Shown here: positions 32,001-32,171 of the stretch, one piece after another
Numbering within the stretch: the stretch's first letter is position 1
Layout of the letters: each line of letters begins with the position of its first letter
Source: Candidatus Poribacteria bacterium
GTDB lineage: Bacteria; Poribacteria; WGA-4E; PCPOR2b
Reading direction: 5' to 3'
NCBI GenBank assembly: GCA_022822785.1
Contig: JAJEAL010000031.1
Coordinates: 1 to 32,171 of the forward strand
DNA: 32,171 nt
The notes under the pieces: model-generated
Databases searched by the model: none
Seen by the model: only the letters and a program-made list of their open reading frames with translations
What the model was told of the DNA's origin: nothing
Program-made: the position numbers and the translations under genes

Positions 32001-32171
32001 CCCTTGGATTAAAACCGTTGTCCAAAGCCTAGCAGAATGATTGATGTTTTGCTTGCAATATGTTATTCCGATATGTTAAAATAGTAATCACATATTGACC
32101 GAAGAGTTATTAGGACGTGTTAACATTTTGCTCTTGCTGTTGCCAAAAACGCTCAAGTTACTGAAAAAGCT
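32001..32171. other. A+T-rich tail of the window, no gene supported
   Basis: No coding frame is supported. TTGCAA (32053-32058) and TTAAAA (32076-32081), 17 nt apart, could be a weak plus-strand promoter for a gene beyond the window. Nothing else is seen. Confidence 0.3.

Overview
The window (32,171 bases, roughly half G+C) is a bacterial chromosome segment with long single-strand gene runs separated by intergenic DNA full of short palindromic and miniature-transposon-like repeats. The gene mix (sugar-acid enzymes, a DUF3604 PHP-type protein, a xylose-isomerase-like TIM barrel, an orphan ECF sigma factor) together with the many GGYGC-type hairpin repeats suggests an uncultivated, environmental Poribacteria-like lineage. 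That placement is inference from gene content and repeat style; there is no rRNA or tRNA in the window to confirm it. A Gram-negative envelope is suggested by the RND pump.

Region 1 (1-5,300) holds the 3' part of a recD2-type helicase gene. A nested inverted repeat separates it from a convergent RND efflux pump gene. A small EamA-like membrane protein gene lies divergent to the pump. Region 2 (5,500-14,070) is a minus-strand catabolic block: a ThDP enzyme, a D-2-hydroxyacid dehydrogenase, a DUF3604 protein, a D-threonine-aldolase-like PLP enzyme, a mannonate dehydratase, a YfiH/LACC1 purine nucleoside enzyme and a frameshifted GNAT gene. Region 3 (14,200-18,610, plus strand) has a good sigma-70-like promoter, a long leader with a three-way-junction repeat, an ECF sigma factor gene, a TIM-barrel isomerase/epimerase gene and comEC.

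Region 4 (about 19,050-32,000, plus strand) is a defence island. In order it encodes: an ABC/AAA_15-type ATPase; a small PD-(D/E)XK nuclease-like protein; a type III-like restriction subunit with its own C-terminal nuclease; a 92-bp miniature element; a ParA-like ATPase; a two-helix membrane/coiled-coil protein; a small beta-rich protein; a type III-like adenine methyltransferase; an ATPase fused to a DUF4435/TOPRIM-like domain (the AriA+AriB architecture of PARIS); a STAS-like DUF4325 protein; and a CPBP intramembrane protease. It ends in a second, diverged copy of the methyltransferase 3' end. Gene overlaps (GTGA) and 4-12 nt gaps tie several of these into translationally coupled sets.

The most interesting reading, which is inference, is a composite system. 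A type III-like restriction-modification pair has been split by a ParA / membrane / beta-protein module and is flanked by two ATPase-nuclease units. The downstream unit (fused PARIS-like) is coupled directly to mod, as expected of a back-up that senses anti-restriction. The diverged mod 3'-end duplication shows that a related mod locus once stood here and that cargo has been exchanged behind mod.
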